Part shown: one piece after another, positions 40,451-53,629 of the stretch | How positions within the stretch are numbered: position 1 is the stretch's first letter | Layout of the letters: every line of letters begins with the position of its first letter | Origin: Caprimulgus europaeus | Lineage: Eukaryota; Chordata; Aves; Caprimulgiformes; Caprimulgidae | NCBI GenBank assembly: GCA_907165065.1 | Contig: OU015551.1 | Location: 372,001-436,000 of the forward strand | Direction of reading: 5' to 3' | DNA length: 64,000 bases | Notes under the pieces: generated by a model | The model's database searches: none | Told to the model about the DNA's origin: nothing | The model's input: the letters and a program-made list of their open reading frames with translations, nothing else | Position numbers and translations under genes: made by a program

Positions 40451-42009
40451 GCTCGTTTGTTGACACATTTTGGCCAACTTGTGCTCCCAGTTTTACAGGC
40501 TTGCCGAGGGAGAAAGGCCTGAGGATTTTTGGGTACTGCAGACTGGCAGAGGCAGTAACAGCGCAGGTATGGGTTAAGCCATGCTGACACAAGTGTGCTG
40601 TGGAGACAGGATTCACCAGTTGATTTGAAGACAGGAACTGTCCATCTCTGTGTCCTGTCACAGACTTGCAGGAACTGTGACACTGTGAAGCTTGTGTCCC
40701 TCAGTCACACGTGCACGCGTGCACACACATCCGCATGTGCACAACACAGCGCCATCGCGCAGCCTTTCTCATTTTTCTTTCCACCCTTGACGTTAACTGC
40801 AAGTTTTTCCAGTGAGTCTTCCTTGAAGGATGCTGAACCTAATGAGTTATAATTATTCATACTGTGGTGAGGCTTAGGAACCTTAGCTTGGCCCGAGTCT
40901 TGGCTGTTTTGTGTAGTGAACAAACCACGATGAAAGGATAAGCTGCTTCCAGAGAGCTCAGTCTGTATAAATTACAGTTGTGGTCCCTACTGCTGGAGGC
41001 TGAATACTTAAACTGACATTTTGATTACACTACTTCTCATTCCATCATATCCCTGTAAATCCAGGATTAAGCCTTTAGTATCTCTAACTTGTAATTATTA
41101 ATTTCCTACAGACATCACTCAGACCCTTTGTTCAGTGTTCTGTTAATCCTTTGTAGTTCCTTTGGTATTTGTGGCTCCCATCAGGAACTGGTTTTAATGC
41201 CTTGTTCCCCTGGAGCACTGGGTTCTGCTTCCATCTGGAAGGAATGATGCTGCAGTGTGGGACTGTGTTTGGAGGATAGCTGAGACATCTGGGGCAGGGG
41301 CTTCTTTAGAGTGTGAGATTTGTTTGCTTAAACAGAGTAGCAGGTCTTTAGGTGTTGAACTCAGATGAAATTAAGGAGTTCAGCTCCCAAAGCTCGGAAA
41401 GACAGGCTAAAGTTCCTAGAAGCCTTGTGCTTTTACAGCTCACCAGGGCTTTATGCTAGAAGAATGTTTTTTCCAATCTGAAAAGTATTCCCAGTTCAGC
41501 TGGTTTTGCTTTCAGACTTGTTCAGGGTTGGAGCCAGTTCCCACTTATTTTCATGAACGCACTTCTCTTGGTGTCAGAGGCCGTGAGTTAGGTCCAAAAT
41601 GCCTGAAGGAGAATTGTTATTTCTTGATAATTCTTTGATAAAGGGGAAATATGAGAAGACTCTGGAGTGTTTAACCCTGTCTCTGAAATCATTGCTCAGA
41701 GAAGTCCCACAAATTTGTTTTGTTTCATTCCAGTGAAATTGTTTAAATTTTCAGCTTTTGAGCTAATTTATAATTTTGGATGCAAATTGTCTGCGTTGAG
41801 AATTCCACATAAGAAAACATTTAATCCAGAGTAGTATTTCTTCAAAGTTCTAGAAGGATGTGGTACCAAAGCCCCTTGTTTTGATTGCTGCTGCTGTCTG
41901 ACATGCAGCTGTTGGGTTTATCATCCGGCTATTTCAGGCTTAAAGCTTGTATCACTGAATACTCCACAAGGCTTGTTTTGAACCCAGGAGATTGTTCCTG
42001 TCTCACAAC

Positions 42010-42333
42010 CTGAAGGAGGTTGTAGTGAATTCAGTGTTGGTCTCTTCTCCCAGATAACAAGGGATAGGACAAGAAGAAATGGTCTCAAATTGTGGCAAGG
42101 GCAGTTTAGGTTGGGTATTAGGAAACATTTCTTTACTGAAAGGGTTGTCAGGAACTGGAACAGGCTGCCCAGGGAAGGGGTGGAGTCCCCATCCCTGGGG
42201 GTATTTACAAGCTGTGTAGATGTGGCTCTCAGGGACATGGTTTAGTGGTGGACTTGGTGTTATGAGGTTTATGGTTGATCTCAATGATCTTAAAGATCTT
42301 TTCCCACCTAAAGAATTCAGTTATTCTCTCTGT
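42010..42333 (+). mobile_element. CR1 retrotransposon fragment
   Basis: Reads + through AACAAGGGATAGGACAAG, AAAGGGTTGTCAGGAACTGG and GGTGGAGTCCCCATCCCTGG to the 3' end at AAAGATCTTTTCCCACC. Sense to ELAVL1 and same subfamily as 39545-40450 but inverted, 1.6 kb away in the same intron. Confidence 0.9.
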
Positions 42334-43344
42334 ATCAGGGTGGAGGAGAGAAGGTTGCTTGTGGGGAAGATGGTGGGCATGACCAGTATCAGCACAGCTG
42401 AACTCCTCCTCTTTGTGGAATTATTCAAAATAAAAAGGTGCCAAGCTCACATGTGAAGACAATATAGGCTAATATAAAAAAATGACTGTTTATTTATGTA
42501 ACTGTGGGATTGCTCCCACCTGTGATGCTGTGCACAGCCCTTCTCAGCTGGCAGGGAAAAGAATTCAGCAAAAAGAATTTATAGGACTTCCAAAGAATGA
42601 AAATTATTTTAATCTAGGAATATGACTTCTGAGGTTATGTCCTCTAGTGTGTTAAAATAATCCCAGAATCTGTTTAAATGAAGTAGTCTGTCTCATAACA
42701 GTGGAGCAAAAGCTTGTTCATATAAATGAGAAGCTTATGAAGTGAAAAAGATTGCAATTAAAAAAAACAACCAACCTTTGTACTGTGTTGATGCTTAATG
42801 TCACAGTGTGTTGGAGTTTTGAGGTTAGCATGACTTAAAAGAACCATCCATAGATAACACCATCCACCAGGATGCTTAGGGAGGACTGAAACAGCAATGT
42901 GGAAGAAACAATATTAAAAAAATGCAACAAAAATGAGGACACCAGGAATAAGTATGACAAGACTGAAATAATTCAAATTACACTATTAATGGAGTTTTAA
43001 AAAAATTTTCTCTGAAACATCTTGGATCTCTGTTAGCTTTGGTGTTGTTTGCCCAAATCAGAAAGTCTTTTAAACATCCTTGATCAGTATACCTTCCTGA
43101 GAGTCATCTTAAAAGTGTATGGTTAAAAAAACCAAATCTTTTCCTGTGGGACAGAGAGGTGTTGGGGGTCAGTCCCCCTGGGCCTGGCTGCCTGCAGGCT
43201 GGTGGCCCCCGCTTGCCAGGAGAGCTCGTCCCCCTCCTACGCAGAGCTCCAGTCCAGGATTGCCGATGGCAGGAGGAGCCCGCTCTGCTGTGTGAGTGCT
43301 CTCCTTCCTGCCACAGGTCCTGTGTGATGCTTCCAGCTGGATGC

Positions 43345-43368
43345 AAGTCTAAATGTACATTTAGACTT
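43345..43368. repeat. 24-bp perfect palindrome
   Basis: AAGTCTAAATGT followed directly by its reverse complement ACATTTAGACTT, no loop. It lies in intron 5 outside recognised repeats. Confidence 0.93.
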
Positions 43369-45775
43369 CCACATAAGTCTCATCCTGTACCTTGTTTACT
43401 GTCACTTTTCTAAATTGTTCTTTTTTGGTGATTGCTTTTTAGCCAGAATGAAGATTTTGTGAAGTGTTTTTCATGTGGACTTGCAGAGTTCAGCTGCCCT
43501 TTAGACCCGTGTTAGATCTGGGTGAGCAGGGTATGATGTGTGAGGTGATATTTCCTATGGTTGGTTTTTTGAAATGACTTTTCAAGTCTTTTAGGGATAT
43601 TTTTACCCTGGTTTTTTTTGTTTGTTTTGGGGGGTTTTTTGGTGGATTTTTGGTTTGTTTTAATAAACCTGTAACACTTTTGTGAGTCAAAGCAAGATGA
43701 GGAGAATCTGTTTGAAAATCAGAGTATCCAAAGAACAGAGGTACTTGCTCTTTTAAATTCCTTTGCCTGTAATAATGTGTTTAGATTTGTCTTCCTGTTT
43801 TCAACCCCCAGCTGCTCTTCTACAAGTGTTTCCAGTCCTTGGGGTACTGTTGGTCTGGGCTGGTAGGCAGAGCCTGAGGCTTTATAGCAAGTGGGTTCAG
43901 AGCTACACTCACTGCTGGAACCAATGTTGTACAGTTCTGAGCTTAGTGATTTTCTGCTCCCCATACATGTCAGCAGGAACACAAGGCTGGTGATCTGTTG
44001 AGATTAAAACTTTCCAGATAATAAGATAAATACATCCTACCAAATCATTACTCACATGGGAAAAAGCTACAGAGCTGCAGGTGTCTGTCAGAAAAAGTAA
44101 GTGTATAAAGCATGCAAACACAGGAACATTAGTACAGAAAAGCAAAATAGACAGTAGGTATGTCACATAATCATCAGATCACATGGATTAGTGCATCTCA
44201 TTCACATTCTGATATTCTAAAGTACCTTTTCAGTTTTACTATAGTACAAGGATTCCCAAACCTGGATTTGCTTGGAGCTGGCCAGCAGTGGCAGTGAGTA
44301 CAGGGCTGTCTGCGCCAGGCAGCCAGCGGGGCTGCAGCCTGGCTGAGCCCAGGCAGTCAGCAGCAGTAGGGTGTGATGGAGGGGAAGGGGTCTGTGCCAC
44401 CAAACCTCCCCCTGCTCTGGGTGCAGGAGCCTCTGACAGCTCCAGTGTCCAAGGAAATGAGCTCCAAGCACTGGAGGGCTTGGGGTGGGGAGATGACGAC
44501 TGAGTGGTTCTTTTGTGTGAGTGCATCAACCAAAGTGCCACACTGCCCTGAGCTGGCGTCCCTGCGTGTACGCGTGTGCTGCTGCAGCTCTGCTCCCCTT
44601 CCCTCTGACACACGTTGCCTTGGGCCCTCCCTTCTGCACAGGCAGTAGCAGCTCCTGTCCCTACACAGGACAAAAGAAAAAGTCAGTGGGGGAAGTGTCT
44701 GGCACTTCCTGCAGCGTTCTCTGCCCAGCCATCCATTCCCTGTTTTCTCCAGGTCAGCAGAGAACCAGGAGCTGCCACTGCCGTGTTCCTGGCAGAGAGC
44801 AGCACCTGTAACGCTTCGAAGTGGTTTGCATCTCACCAGTGGTACTCTGCAGTTTGGGAACCCCTGGGATGCTGTAATTATATTGTACAGTTACAATCAC
44901 GTGACCTCACATTTTTCAATAGTACATAAGCACAGGGTATCAGTTTGAGTTGGGTTTTTTTACCTTAACTTTCACATTTCCTGACCTTTGAGTGCTTAGC
45001 TGTGCAACTGTAATATTGCATTAAAATACTCTGAAGCTTTGAATTTCTAGGACAGAGACCAGAAGTAGAATAAAGGGAAATTAGAGATGTGGGCTATAGG
45101 AGAAAAGGAAATAATACAAAGCAAGACACAAAAATGACAGGTTTGTTTGGGAGCGTTTGCCTGTACCTGCTGCCTTATGGTGGCAAAGAGAGTAGGTTTG
45201 GTTCTGTTCCACCAAAACTGAAATTCAAATTAAGACACACAATCTCTACTCCTAAAACCAAAACACCTCCTCCGGCCACCACCCCCCTCCACCCTTTCCC
45301 TAGCGAAACCCAAAGAAACATTTTGAGTTGAGAGTTCCTAACAGGCTATTTTAGAGACAAGAAAAGCAAGGTATGGGATGCAAACTCTTGAGTGCAGTAA
45401 GTGGGAGATGCCTGCGGGTGGCTCGAAGGAAGCTGGGGCCTCTGGGGGGGTGTTGCTGTGTTCTGCACTCCAGCAATTCTGCACTGGTGCCACTGAGCGC
45501 TCTGAACACCCTGGCTGGGTTTCAAAGATTGATCCAGGTCCCCTGGGAAGGTGATCACGTCATCTTGCTGTGCAACTCTTCTGTTGCCTGCCTATTTTTC
45601 AGGATAGTTCCCTATTGATAAAGAAGTTGGAATACTTAACTTTTTTTTTTTCCTGGCAGCTGTCAATGTGATTGTCAATTTGAATGGGGAAACGTTTCTT
45701 TCTGGCAGTTTTGATGTCCATGTAAAAAATATTCATTCTCAGTTGCTTCCCATTCAAATTAATTTGCTTAATTGA

Positions 45776-46141
<366 letters not shown>

Positions 46142-46863
46142 CTTGCTCGTGCTTTTTGTATGGAATAGATAAATCGAGTGACAGAAGTTGAAACATTTTT
46201 GTTAGTGTAAAACATTTTGCGCCAATTTTCACAAGTGTTTGTCTTAGTCTAAATGAGAAGTGAAAAAGGTTTTATATTCTGGGATGCAACTGACATGTTC
46301 AAATGTTTGAAATCCCACAATGTTAGACCAATTTTAAGTTCCTTTAAGTTATTTCATTTAAAACATGTTAAAAATTCCCTAAAATCTTAAGTAGATTGCA
46401 TTAACTAGACCCTCTGGATGGTGGTAAAATTGAAGCATGCTTTCACTTATGAGACTAACATTTGTTCCATTGAATGTTGTCTGCAAAAACTGGAATTTTC
46501 TGAAAAATATCAGGCTGAATTAATTCATTTTCTTGGTTTTGGTTTGTTGTTTTTTTTTTAATGTTGTTGTTTTTCCTACCCATTCCCCCTGACCTTCTCT
46601 ACTCCAGACTTGGTAGTATGGAAGAAAAGTTGAGAAATACTAATGTTTTAGTTGACAGTAAATTGTTTGATCAATTAATATTCATTACTACATGTATAGT
46701 TGAGAATTAGGCTTTTTAAAGTCAAGGTCTTGTAAGTAGTAGCATGCCAGCATAACTTTTAACACCATTGATGAGGTAAGTTGCACACTGAGCAGTGGCC
46801 AAGCTGTCAAATTCAAAGGTTTTAGAAACATTACTTTTAAAGCCCACTTTCTAATAGGAATGG

Positions 46864-46871
46864 ACCAAAGA
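46864..46871 (+). promoter_or_regulatory. Candidate miR-9 site
   Basis: ACCAAAGA is an 8-mer match to the miR-9 seed, in the proximal 3'UTR that even the shorter HuR mRNAs would contain. Repression of HuR by miR-9 has been reported in human cells. One 8-mer is weak evidence alone. Confidence 0.35.
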
Positions 46872-47316
46872 GTTTCAAAGAAACTCTGGGAAGGTTTCAG
46901 AGTCAAAATGAAACTCCAAAAAGAGAGTGTGAATATATGTTGCTACTTTATCAAACTGAATCTCTTCTGTCCAGATATTTAATGCATGGTGCACTACTTA
47001 CTGGTACATTATAATACAGCAAGATACTTACTTATTTTCAAAGATCATTATAGTTTGAATTCTTTTGGTAGTTCTATTTTGTAAAGAAAAAACAGTTATA
47101 AACATTTGAGCATTGTATTTCTCGCATCCCTTCTAATGAGTGCTAGATTTTTTTCTATTTGAATAGGATTTTGTTTTGACAACTAGCTTTACTTATTGAA
47201 CACTCAGCAGAAAAGTACTTACTACTTGCAAGTTAGTTATTAACGAAAAAACCCTTTGATTTGTAGATTTAAAGATTAATCCCCCAAGTTTTCTGCAGAC
47301 TGCCTTGAAACTTTGA

Positions 47317-47455
47317 GTTGTTCTGTTTCTGTTAATTTTCTTTTGCTTTTTTGTGTTTTTTGTTCGTTTTTACTTTTGCATTTAAGAACATTAAATTTGA
47401 TTTTGTTTTGCTCAAATTTTGTTTTGTTTTTTATTTTCTGTTATTTTTTTGCTAA
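47317..47455 (+). promoter_or_regulatory. U/GU-rich tract, likely HuR autoregulatory element
   Basis: Nearly continuous T with interspersed G (repeated GTTTTG, TTTTTTG, TTATTTT units) over about 140 bases, ending 125 bases before the AATAAA at 47580. HuR and neuronal Hu proteins are known to bind U-rich and GU-rich sequence around the HuR proximal poly(A) site and to shift poly(A) choice. The position here fits that role. Confidence 0.6.
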
Positions 47456-47579
47456 GTATTGCACAAAGTGTCCAGCTTTCAACGAGTGTTTTAAAGAACT
47501 GTAGCTCTTCTCTAAGAGTTTTAAGTTACTCCTGTGACAGATGAGTAGAAGAAAGAGGGTTGTGAAACAAGAGCACTAC

Positions 47580-47585
47580 AATAAA
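47580..47585 (+). terminator. Probable proximal poly(A) signal of ELAVL1
   Basis: AATAAA in CTACAATAAATCTG, followed within 60 bases by G/GT-rich sequence (GCGGGGGTTCTCGGG). 3'UTR length to this point is about 1.44 kb, matching the intermediate HuR mRNA class. Confidence 0.6.
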
Positions 47586-50296
47586 TCTGTCTCCTAGAAG
47601 CTGTGTGCCCCAGACTGACAGAACCCTGCGGGGGTTCTCGGGTAGGAAAACGATGACGCTGTCGGGTAAAGGCTGTGTGGGGATTCTCTGCACGACTAGA
47701 AACTCGGCCTGGGCAACTCTCAGGTCCAGTGCTGACATTCAGTTGCCAGAAGGCAGAGCAAACGTGACAGTTGGGAGAGTGGCAGCTTTATTGCAGTGTC
47801 TCCTTTTTTGTGTGAACCTCTACCAGTCCCAGCGTCTGTTTCCAAACGCCCGCGGCCGTCCCGTGCCGCCTGCTCGTGTCGCTCCCTCCCTGCCTGACCT
47901 CGCCTTGTGTTCGCAGTCATTTCTACTCTTCCTGCACTAGGACCTCAAGTCTTGCACAGCCTGAAGAAGTCTGCAGCAGCAGCTCTGCGTGCCATGGCTG
48001 AACCAGCAGCCCATCTCCATTAATTACCTTCAGCACTCTCTAGGAAATGCTGATATTTCTGGAACTGCCTATGACATATTTAAAGCCATGTAGATGGGGC
48101 TTGGCACAGTGAGCAGCCTCCCGCTGTTTTTAAGCCTGTGTGCAGTGACCATAATTGGGATTTTTGCTATTACTATGTCCAGCCTTGCCTTTCCTGCCAG
48201 TCCTGTTCACTCTGCCAGCTTTTGAGAAGCACCATGGTCTGTAAAACAGTGATTGTGACAAAGCCACCAAGCAGCTCCCACCCCTCAGAGTGTGCTTTCT
48301 GTCTGTTCCAGGCATTTCCACCAACTTGTCATCATTCAGTTACCTCTTCAACAAATACTTTTTGTTTGTACAAGGAGATATTCAGAAGCTTTTGGGGGAT
48401 TTCTCCCAAGTTAAAACCGTGTAGTATGGAGAAATCCTCTTATGATGTCCCATCACCTCTTAACCTCACGCTATCCTGATCCACAGGAGGGGGTCTGTAA
48501 GTGTTTCCAATTTCCTATTATTCTTACTTGCCCTATATCATATGAGATTAATTTTCAAACTAAATGGGAGCTGCTGTTTTGTTGCAGCATTTGATGGGGG
48601 TTCAGACTTTCAGTGAATGACCCCGTAAATACGGCGCTGGGTCAGTGATCACCGCAGGCATGCTGGCCACTGCGGCTGTGCCAGCAGCACGCTGCTCTGA
48701 GCTCACTAGCTGTCACTTTTGGGTTTTTAAGCTCTTCTTGGAGGCTTCTTGGCATCACTGTCATCTGCCTGCTTCCCTATTTTTCCATCTCTCGTTCTTT
48801 GCAAACTAAGAAGGAAATGCAGGATATTGTTTCAATAGTGGTATGAAAACATCTCTTTTAGAAAACATTTGATCCCAGCTTCCTTTGGTAGTTGCTCTGA
48901 AAATAGATACCAGGCAATTTCTGTGAGCAAAGCACTGCTACTTGAGTCAGGAAAAGAGGAAGAAAAATCCTATTAAAATGTCAAGAGCTAATACCAGAAG
49001 TGGATGGTCTGCACCATTCTAACAGTCAATAAATACTAATAAATACTTGGCATAAATAGCTGAAGTAAAAAAACAACCAAACAAAAAAAAACCAAAACCA
49101 AAAAACCCCTGGTATGTGTATTCTTGATGCTTTTGGTCCTAAACAATAACCCGTGCATCCTACTAGTAAAGACCAAAAGGAAACTTCTGGAAGTGGAAAA
49201 TAAATGCTAACAGCCAGTAATCTGCAAGCAGCTTTTCTACCCAAAAGGTATGAGCAGCTGGTCTCTTTACCATGCCATCCAGCACACCCTCCTTTGAAGC
49301 TCTCCCTCGAACATACCTACTTCAAGAGAGGTTTGGGGCTCTTAATCCTCAGGGAGTTCAGAAAAACTGCAGGTGTCTTCTGCTTTTTAATTCTTTAATT
49401 TGATGAAATAATAGATGCTTCTTTCTGGTGATGCTTCTATCTCAGCTGGTGCTTACAAGATCTTTGTAAAGCCAAAGGCCTGTCTCAGACCAGAGGTCTC
49501 TCATTTCTCATGAGATGCAGTAGGCTTGGTAAGGTGGAGATACTAGAAAGCCTTTGTTGCTGGATTAGGATGTGATAACTGGACTGGGAAGATCTGGATT
49601 TGATGGTCCATACTGGAGATGTGCTACAGGGAACAGCTGCGATGGGAATGTTTTGGGGTCCCTTAGGAGAGGTTAAAGCCTCGCAGGACATTCCCAGGTA
49701 CCTGCTTCTGAAGGATCAGGTATTATTTCTGATGAAAGCACACAGTTATGGCCATGCTGCTATTGCAGGGTCTCTGTGTAGGTGCCAGAGAGAATTATGA
49801 TGTCTTGGGACACGGCAGGTTTTTCTTGTGCCAGCATTTCTGAAGGAATTCATCTGGCTTTCATGGATCTGCAGTTTGGGTGACACCATTTCCTTTTTAC
49901 ACCTACTTGACCAGACAGGCAAATATGGTGACAAAATTAGAAGTTAATCTGCCTGTGTTTAAAAGGAAAGAAGGGAGAGAAGGCTTTTCCATTGACCTCC
50001 TTACAGTCAGGGTAGCCAGCCTCAGATCTGCCAGCTGGGAATGCCCACAGTAAGAAGTGATGCTGTTATCAGGCTCTATTTTCAAATGGACCTGTTTGCT
50101 TTGTGTCCGAAACTCCCTTTCATAAAGAGAGCACCTGTTTGTGTGTGAACCCTTGGCACTACAGCAGCAATGGCCTTTGCTTCTGTAACTCTTTTTGGTG
50201 GTGAGTCACCCTGGGTTTTTGCTTTGCTGGCCATGAGCCATCTCATTTGGAACACGGGCTGCAAATCGGTCACCTTTGAGCTTTGGCTTCTGTGCC

Positions 50297-50302
50297 AATA
50301 AA
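50297..50302 (+). terminator. Candidate internal poly(A) signal
   Basis: AATAAA in GTGCCAATAAAGAAGTGTCCTG, with a GT-containing downstream region. Use would give a 4.1-4.2 kb 3'UTR. Confidence 0.35.
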
Positions 50303-50779
50303 GAAGTGTCCTGTGCGAGGGAGGATCATGCACTGGGACTTCATCAGCCTTTAGGACTTAGAATATTAAGCCATTTTTTTTTTCCCCCAGGAAATTTTAT
50401 CAGCTATTGAATGTCTGGTGTTATTTTAATTATTCCTTTGTCACTTTTAGCTTTAGAATCACTTTGGTTTATCCTGGTATTTCTTTGGAAAGGGAAGCTC
50501 TGCTGCCCGTACTTGTACCCAGCCTTCTCTCCCCTGTTTTCAAATGCTTGTTGTACCTGGCACTCCAGGAGGGCTCTCACCAGGCCAAGACACGGCTGCT
50601 GAACGTGCTTCTTGTGGGGCTGCTTCCAAAACTGCACGTGACCTCTCTTCATTCTTTGCAAGACTGTGGAGTTTCACTCTAAAAATGAGACAATGCCTAC
50701 TTAAGAGCAAAACTGTCCCGATTGTGTTTGAAGACCACCTCCAAACTTCTCTCTTCTGAGCTTTAGTTGTGTTGCACAG

Positions 50780-50805
50780 AATAAAAATAAAATAAATAAA
50801 TAAAA
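50780..50805 (+). terminator. Cluster of overlapping AATAAA signals
   Basis: Within 26 bases, overlapping AATAAA/AAATAA units occur after GTTGCACAG. A 3'UTR ending near 50.8 kb (about 4.65 kb) would be closest in length to the long human HuR 3'UTR. Confidence 0.4.
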
Positions 50806-52466
50806 ATACCAGGCTTTCTTAGTATGTAAAAAATTTGACTTTTGTCAAAATTAAAATTCCTTGAAGGCTTTATTCAGACTTGGTCTTTCCCAGTGTGTTG
50901 ATTTATTAATCAGTTTTTATTCCTGCTTGGTAACATATTTGCTTCCCAGAGTTCCACTCTGATTGGAATTCACCCCTGTGCAGAAAGCTCACCACAAGCC
51001 TGATCACAACTTCAGCCTTCTGTTAACCATTTGCAGATAGGGAAATTTCTCAGTAAATACAGAAAAGGAAACTCTCAGTTGCTCTGACCTTTGCACGAGC
51101 TGGCAGAGGCGAGTACAGTTCCTTCAGAGGAGCTGTACACATGAGCAGAGTCGAAGCAGCTTAGTGTGTTTAATTCTCTTGTGACTCCGTTTTGGACCGT
51201 GTCTGTATCCTAAAGTGTTGGATTTATTTTGTTCTTCAAGCTACATCACCATAAATTTTGGTTCACTTGAGATGCTGTGCTCCACTCCTCTGTGGAGAGG
51301 GAGGGGAACTGAGCCAATGCAGTTAATGTTGCCTCCTGGGCTGAGCTTGTGCCAATCCCTTCACTTCTGCTCTAGATCCGGGACTGAGAAAGACTTGAGG
51401 TGGAAGGAGGAGTCAGGAAATGCCACTGTCCAGAACAGCGTCCCCACAGCAGTTTGTGTCCACACATCCTTTTCCTTCCCTTTGGTTGGTTACATTTTCT
51501 CAGTTCATCTGTATCATGATGGCCTGAAAACCACTGAAAATTCAGAGATGCACAAGTCACTAAAACAGAACAAATTTCTCACTGAGGTGAGTACTAGGTG
51601 GTCAGTTTATGGTCAGTTATTTTTCTGGATGACCAAAGGGTGTCAGTATGGACAGGACACCTATTTTTGTAGGGGCATTGAACGTTATAGTAATGGTGTT
51701 TATACAGAGCAATTAAAAGTCTTTAAAAAAAAATAAAAATTGGCATATCTACATTTCTAGAAAGCATGTTCAGCAGTTAACACCAAAATGATGAAATAAC
51801 TGTAAAGGTGATTTGTTATTTTGAATGTTAAGTTTTGGAAATGAAAAATCCCCCAAGTCCTTAAACATTTATTATAATTTTATGTTGCTTGAATGTTCTG
51901 GGTAAGGTTAATAAAGTAGAGATTCTTCAGATATTTCAGGAGAGCTTTTCTTTCAGCGTATTCTAAACTGTAATAACTGAATTTACTTTTTGGGTAGTTT
52001 ATAGTTACAGATGTGCTTTTTTAAAAAAGAAACCAAACAAACCAAAACAACTTGGAGAATGTCCCCATGCTTACTTTTTTAACAGAACAACCAGGTCTTA
52101 TAATAAAATAAACTGTTTATTGAAAGCAGGTTCTCTGATACATCTACCTGCAGAACTGTGAGGGTTTGTGGGAGGTTTTTTAACGTACAGCTCTTTGTGA
52201 ACTGCTGGTGGTGATCTGATGGCTCGGTCACAAAGTCAAATGCAGAGCGACTGGTCCTGCTGCTACCTCTGTCATACGGTTACCAGATGTTTGACTTCCA
52301 TAAGGAGGGAATTTGTCCTTTGTGGCACTGTCAGTGGAGTTCCTTATTGTTGTGTTTCTACTGTAGGCTCCTCAGAATAGCTTTAGAGTGAAGGGACCAA
52401 GTTCACACTTAGCACAAGAAAACACAGCTCCCTCTGAGCTTCCTTGGCGGAGCTGCACTTGGGTAT

Positions 52467-52512
52467 TTATTTTTTGTTGTTGTTTGTTTTTTGTTGTTTT
52501 GTTTTGTTTTTC
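52467..52512 (+). promoter_or_regulatory. Distal U/GU-rich tract
   Basis: A TTTATTTTTTGTTGTTG-type tract with repeated TTGTTTT units, similar to the one before the proximal poly(A) site. A plausible HuR/ELAV binding stretch in the long 3'UTR isoform. Confidence 0.4.
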
Positions 52513-53623
52513 CAAAAGCTGGATTTATCACCCAAGGTTCTTTAATCTCCATATCTGGAAGCAGAAGAGTCTTCCCGTGCCGTAGGCAAGTTCCTCTAAC
52601 GTAGCTCTGCGCTTCTCAGTGTCGGATACTCACCACAATAGAGCTGGTAAAGATGAAGATCACGAGGCTAGCGTTTATTTTCTGTGTTTATTATACCTTA
52701 TTGATTTTCTACTTCTTAATTTAAAAATGTGGAGTTCATAAAAGGGTCCAGATAAGCTCCCTCTTGCTTGTAGGAGGCGATACCTGCGGGGTGCACGACT
52801 GCACAGCACGGCCGAGCAGAACCGAACGTTGCAGTTAATTTCTCACAGTGGCTGCTCCTAGATCCATTTTTGTGATTGCTCTTTTGTAGTAGTCTTATAT
52901 AGTAAAGCTAAACAAAACTTTTCAGTGTTGCTTTTTCCTTCTGCATGATTTAAAAACCAGTGGAAGCCTTTATGATCTCTAAAGCAAAACACAGCCCTCA
53001 GTGAGCGGGTTTGGCCTGAACTCCTGTTGCTGTTCCTTCGGTCTCGCTGCGGTTCTCTGGTTTCTCTTGCACTTGGTAAAACATTTGCAAAGGTTGAACT
53101 AGAAATATTTTTCTGTTGAGTGGAATTTTCAGCACTTAAATTCTTTTTGTTGATGATGATGGAAAATCAGTAATGGTAGAACTGCCACCTGAAACCTTGA
53201 AAATCGCTACTGTGTTCACGTTTTGAATCTTTATTCTCATCGTATTGTTCCTCATTTTTCAACATTTTTTGAGCAACTTTTCAGTGGTACAGCTGAACTT
53301 TTTCACTTGGTCATTGAGAAGAAAATGAGACATTTGAAACATAAGTTGGGATAAACCTTTATTTGACCAGTAATTTTGAATAATACTGTACTTTTAGTCT
53401 TTTTATTGATTTAATTTCCCTTAACTTATGTAATCTTTTGTTTATGAATTAATCTGTTTGTGGGACAGAAGGTTTTATCAATTGTTTTCCATACTGTACA
53501 GTATATGGTTAAACGTTTTGTATATTTAGTGTGTTTTTAAGTTATTGATTTGTTTTATATCAAATAATTTATTTTTCAGGTACCATTTTCATTTAAACTT
53601 TGTTTTTACATGGGTTTATTTTA

Positions 53624-53629
53624 AATAAA
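53624..53629 (+). terminator. Probable distal poly(A) signal of ELAVL1
   Basis: AATAAA in TTTTAAATAAAGTATGAC, followed by a GT-rich segment (TTGTGTTATTTTGAG) about 50 bases on. It is the last strong signal in the uninterrupted U-rich region that follows the stop codon. Confidence 0.5.

Noticed and set aside
44645..44675. Short match to a CR1 tail (CTCCTGTCCCTACACAGGAC)
   Set aside because: Only about 25 bases agree and the flanks do not; too short to call an insertion.
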